A DNA stretch of 49,795 bases, from assembly GCA_015065425.1 (NCBI GenBank), contig SVQH01000021.1:1-49795 (forward strand). Reading direction: 5' to 3'. Positions within the stretch are counted from its first letter, which is position 1. Each line of letters opens with the position of its first letter. Below are positions 49,210 to 49,795 of this stretch, in pieces. The notes beneath the pieces were generated by a model. That model ran no database searches and was not told the DNA's origin. It was given only the letters and a program-made list of their open reading frames with translations. A program made the position numbers and the translations under genes. Source of the stretch: Oscillospiraceae bacterium (GTDB lineage Bacteria > Bacillota > Clostridia > Oscillospirales > Acutalibacteraceae).

Positions 49210-49761
49210 ATGAGTAAATTAAAAGAAATTGATAATAAGGCAGAAGGCAAAGGTTCACTTATTGTAACCGTGTGGCAGTTTGTTAAATTCATTTTTGTAA
49301 GTCTTCTTGCAATGCTTGTTCAGGTTCTTCTGACCAATGTTATTCCTCTCATTCCTGCAATTCAGGAAATGTATGCACAACCATTCAGTTTGTGGGTTCT
49401 TGAGTACCCTGTAAACTATAATGAATTAGGTGAAGTTATTTCAGGCGGTCTCGGTTATTGTATCGCGTTCAATGTTGCCAATATTATTGCACAGGTTGTT
49501 GCATTTTTCGTAAATAAAGAAAAAACATTTAACTCCGGTGCTAATATTGCAATAGCTCTTCCGATTTATATAGCATTCACAATCGGTCTTGTTTTCTTCT
49601 CTGCTTGGCTTTCTCCGACACTTAACACCCTTTTCCTTGGTTTTGGTTGGTCAGACGGACTTGCTCGTAATGCAGCAATGATGATTTGTTCGGCACTTCA
49701 GTTTTTCCTTTATTTCCCCGTTGATAAGATTCTTTTCCATAAAAAAAAGGAAGAAAAATAA
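49210..49761 (+). CDS. GtrA-like membrane protein
   Basis: A 183-residue integral membrane protein with four helices (about 20-48, 75-100, 112-135 and 150-172) and the pattern FVNKEKTFNS after the second helix, which is typical of the GtrA/DPMS family. Family members are linked to flipping or transfer of lipid-linked sugars for cell-surface polymers. It has no glycosyltransferase partner in the window. GGAG supports ATG 49210. It lies at the end of the window, so its downstream context is not seen. Confidence 0.75.
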   Translation: MSKLKEIDNKAEGKGSLIVTVWQFVKFIFVSLLAMLVQVLLTNVIPLIPAIQEMYAQPFSLWVLEYPVNYNELGEVISGGLGYCIAFNVANIIAQVVAFFVNKEKTFNSGANIAIALPIYIAFTIGLVFFSAWLSPTLNTLFLGFGWSDGLARNAAMMICSALQFFLYFPVDKILFHKKKEEK

Positions 49762-49795
49762 GATAAATCATATTATTTTAGGGACTGTATCAAAT

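Overview
This is an AT-rich stretch of a Gram-positive, Firmicutes-type chromosome. The likely source is an anaerobic gut member of the Clostridia (Oscillospirales/Ruminococcaceae-like). The evidence is low GC, strong AGGAGG-type ribosome binding sites, sigma-A promoters with TTGaca/TATAAT hexamers and short intergenic gaps. Supporting genes are an HPr with both His15 and Ser46, SAM-I and FMN riboswitches, a SPOCS-LysM sporulation-type protein, an oxygen-labile type of serine dehydratase, and several intracellular glycosidases. The taxonomy is inference, since the window has no rRNA. I see no tRNA, rRNA, CRISPR array, phage gene or insertion sequence. The region reads as ordinary core chromosome with some unusual proteins.

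Layout. Positions 1-5510 hold a small-molecule metabolism cluster: a DapA-family aldolase, a Cof-type HAD phosphatase, two Gfo/Idh/MocA oxidoreductases, a GNAT acetyltransferase and an inositol-monophosphatase-like enzyme. Positions 5514-12044 are housekeeping: rimM, trmD, HPr, uvrC, rsmD, coaD, a coiled-coil protein, a DUF4830-like protein and an RsuA-type pseudouridine synthase. Positions 12296-17794 hold a CdaR/PucR-type regulator followed by ftsE, ftsX, an M23 murein hydrolase with a coiled coil, and an S41 protease homologue in which the catalytic Ser/Lys positions are Cys/His. Positions 17935-21274 hold a ComEA-like protein, a metallophosphoesterase, a small DUF378 membrane protein, and metK under a SAM-I riboswitch.

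Positions 21286-25521 hold ribU under an FMN riboswitch. Divergent from it is an operon of a WYL regulator, a PPTase-like protein without the usual metal ligands, and a GH35 beta-galactosidase. Positions 25616-30148 carry a membrane-anchored parvulin foldase, a GH36 alpha-galactosidase and a HAD hydrolase, all on the minus strand. Positions 30287-34154 are the methionine operon metF, separate MetH activation domain, and metH lacking that domain. Positions 34231-38394 hold a YjdF-like membrane protein, a secreted protein of unknown function with an operator-like palindrome over its promoter, and a second metallophosphoesterase.

Positions 38403-43141 hold an AlaX-type editing protein, an atypical trmB, a SPOCS-LysM protein and sdaA. 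Positions 43259-45324 are a pair of CobW-family GTPases. One has a long His/Cys repeat. The other is fused to a C-terminal domain resembling YcgQ/TIGR03943. Positions 45339-49761 hold a GH2 glycosidase, htpG and a GtrA-like membrane protein.

The observations most worth checking are the Cys/His S41 homologue downstream of ftsEX-M23, the CobW pair with a G-domain/YcgQ-C fusion and a His-Cys metal reservoir, the altered PPTase-like protein and the altered TrmB. Also worth checking are several 5' regions where a hairpin overlaps the Shine-Dalgarno sequence or the -35 box. None of these amounts to a demonstrated new system; the CobW pair and the FtsEX operon are the best candidates.
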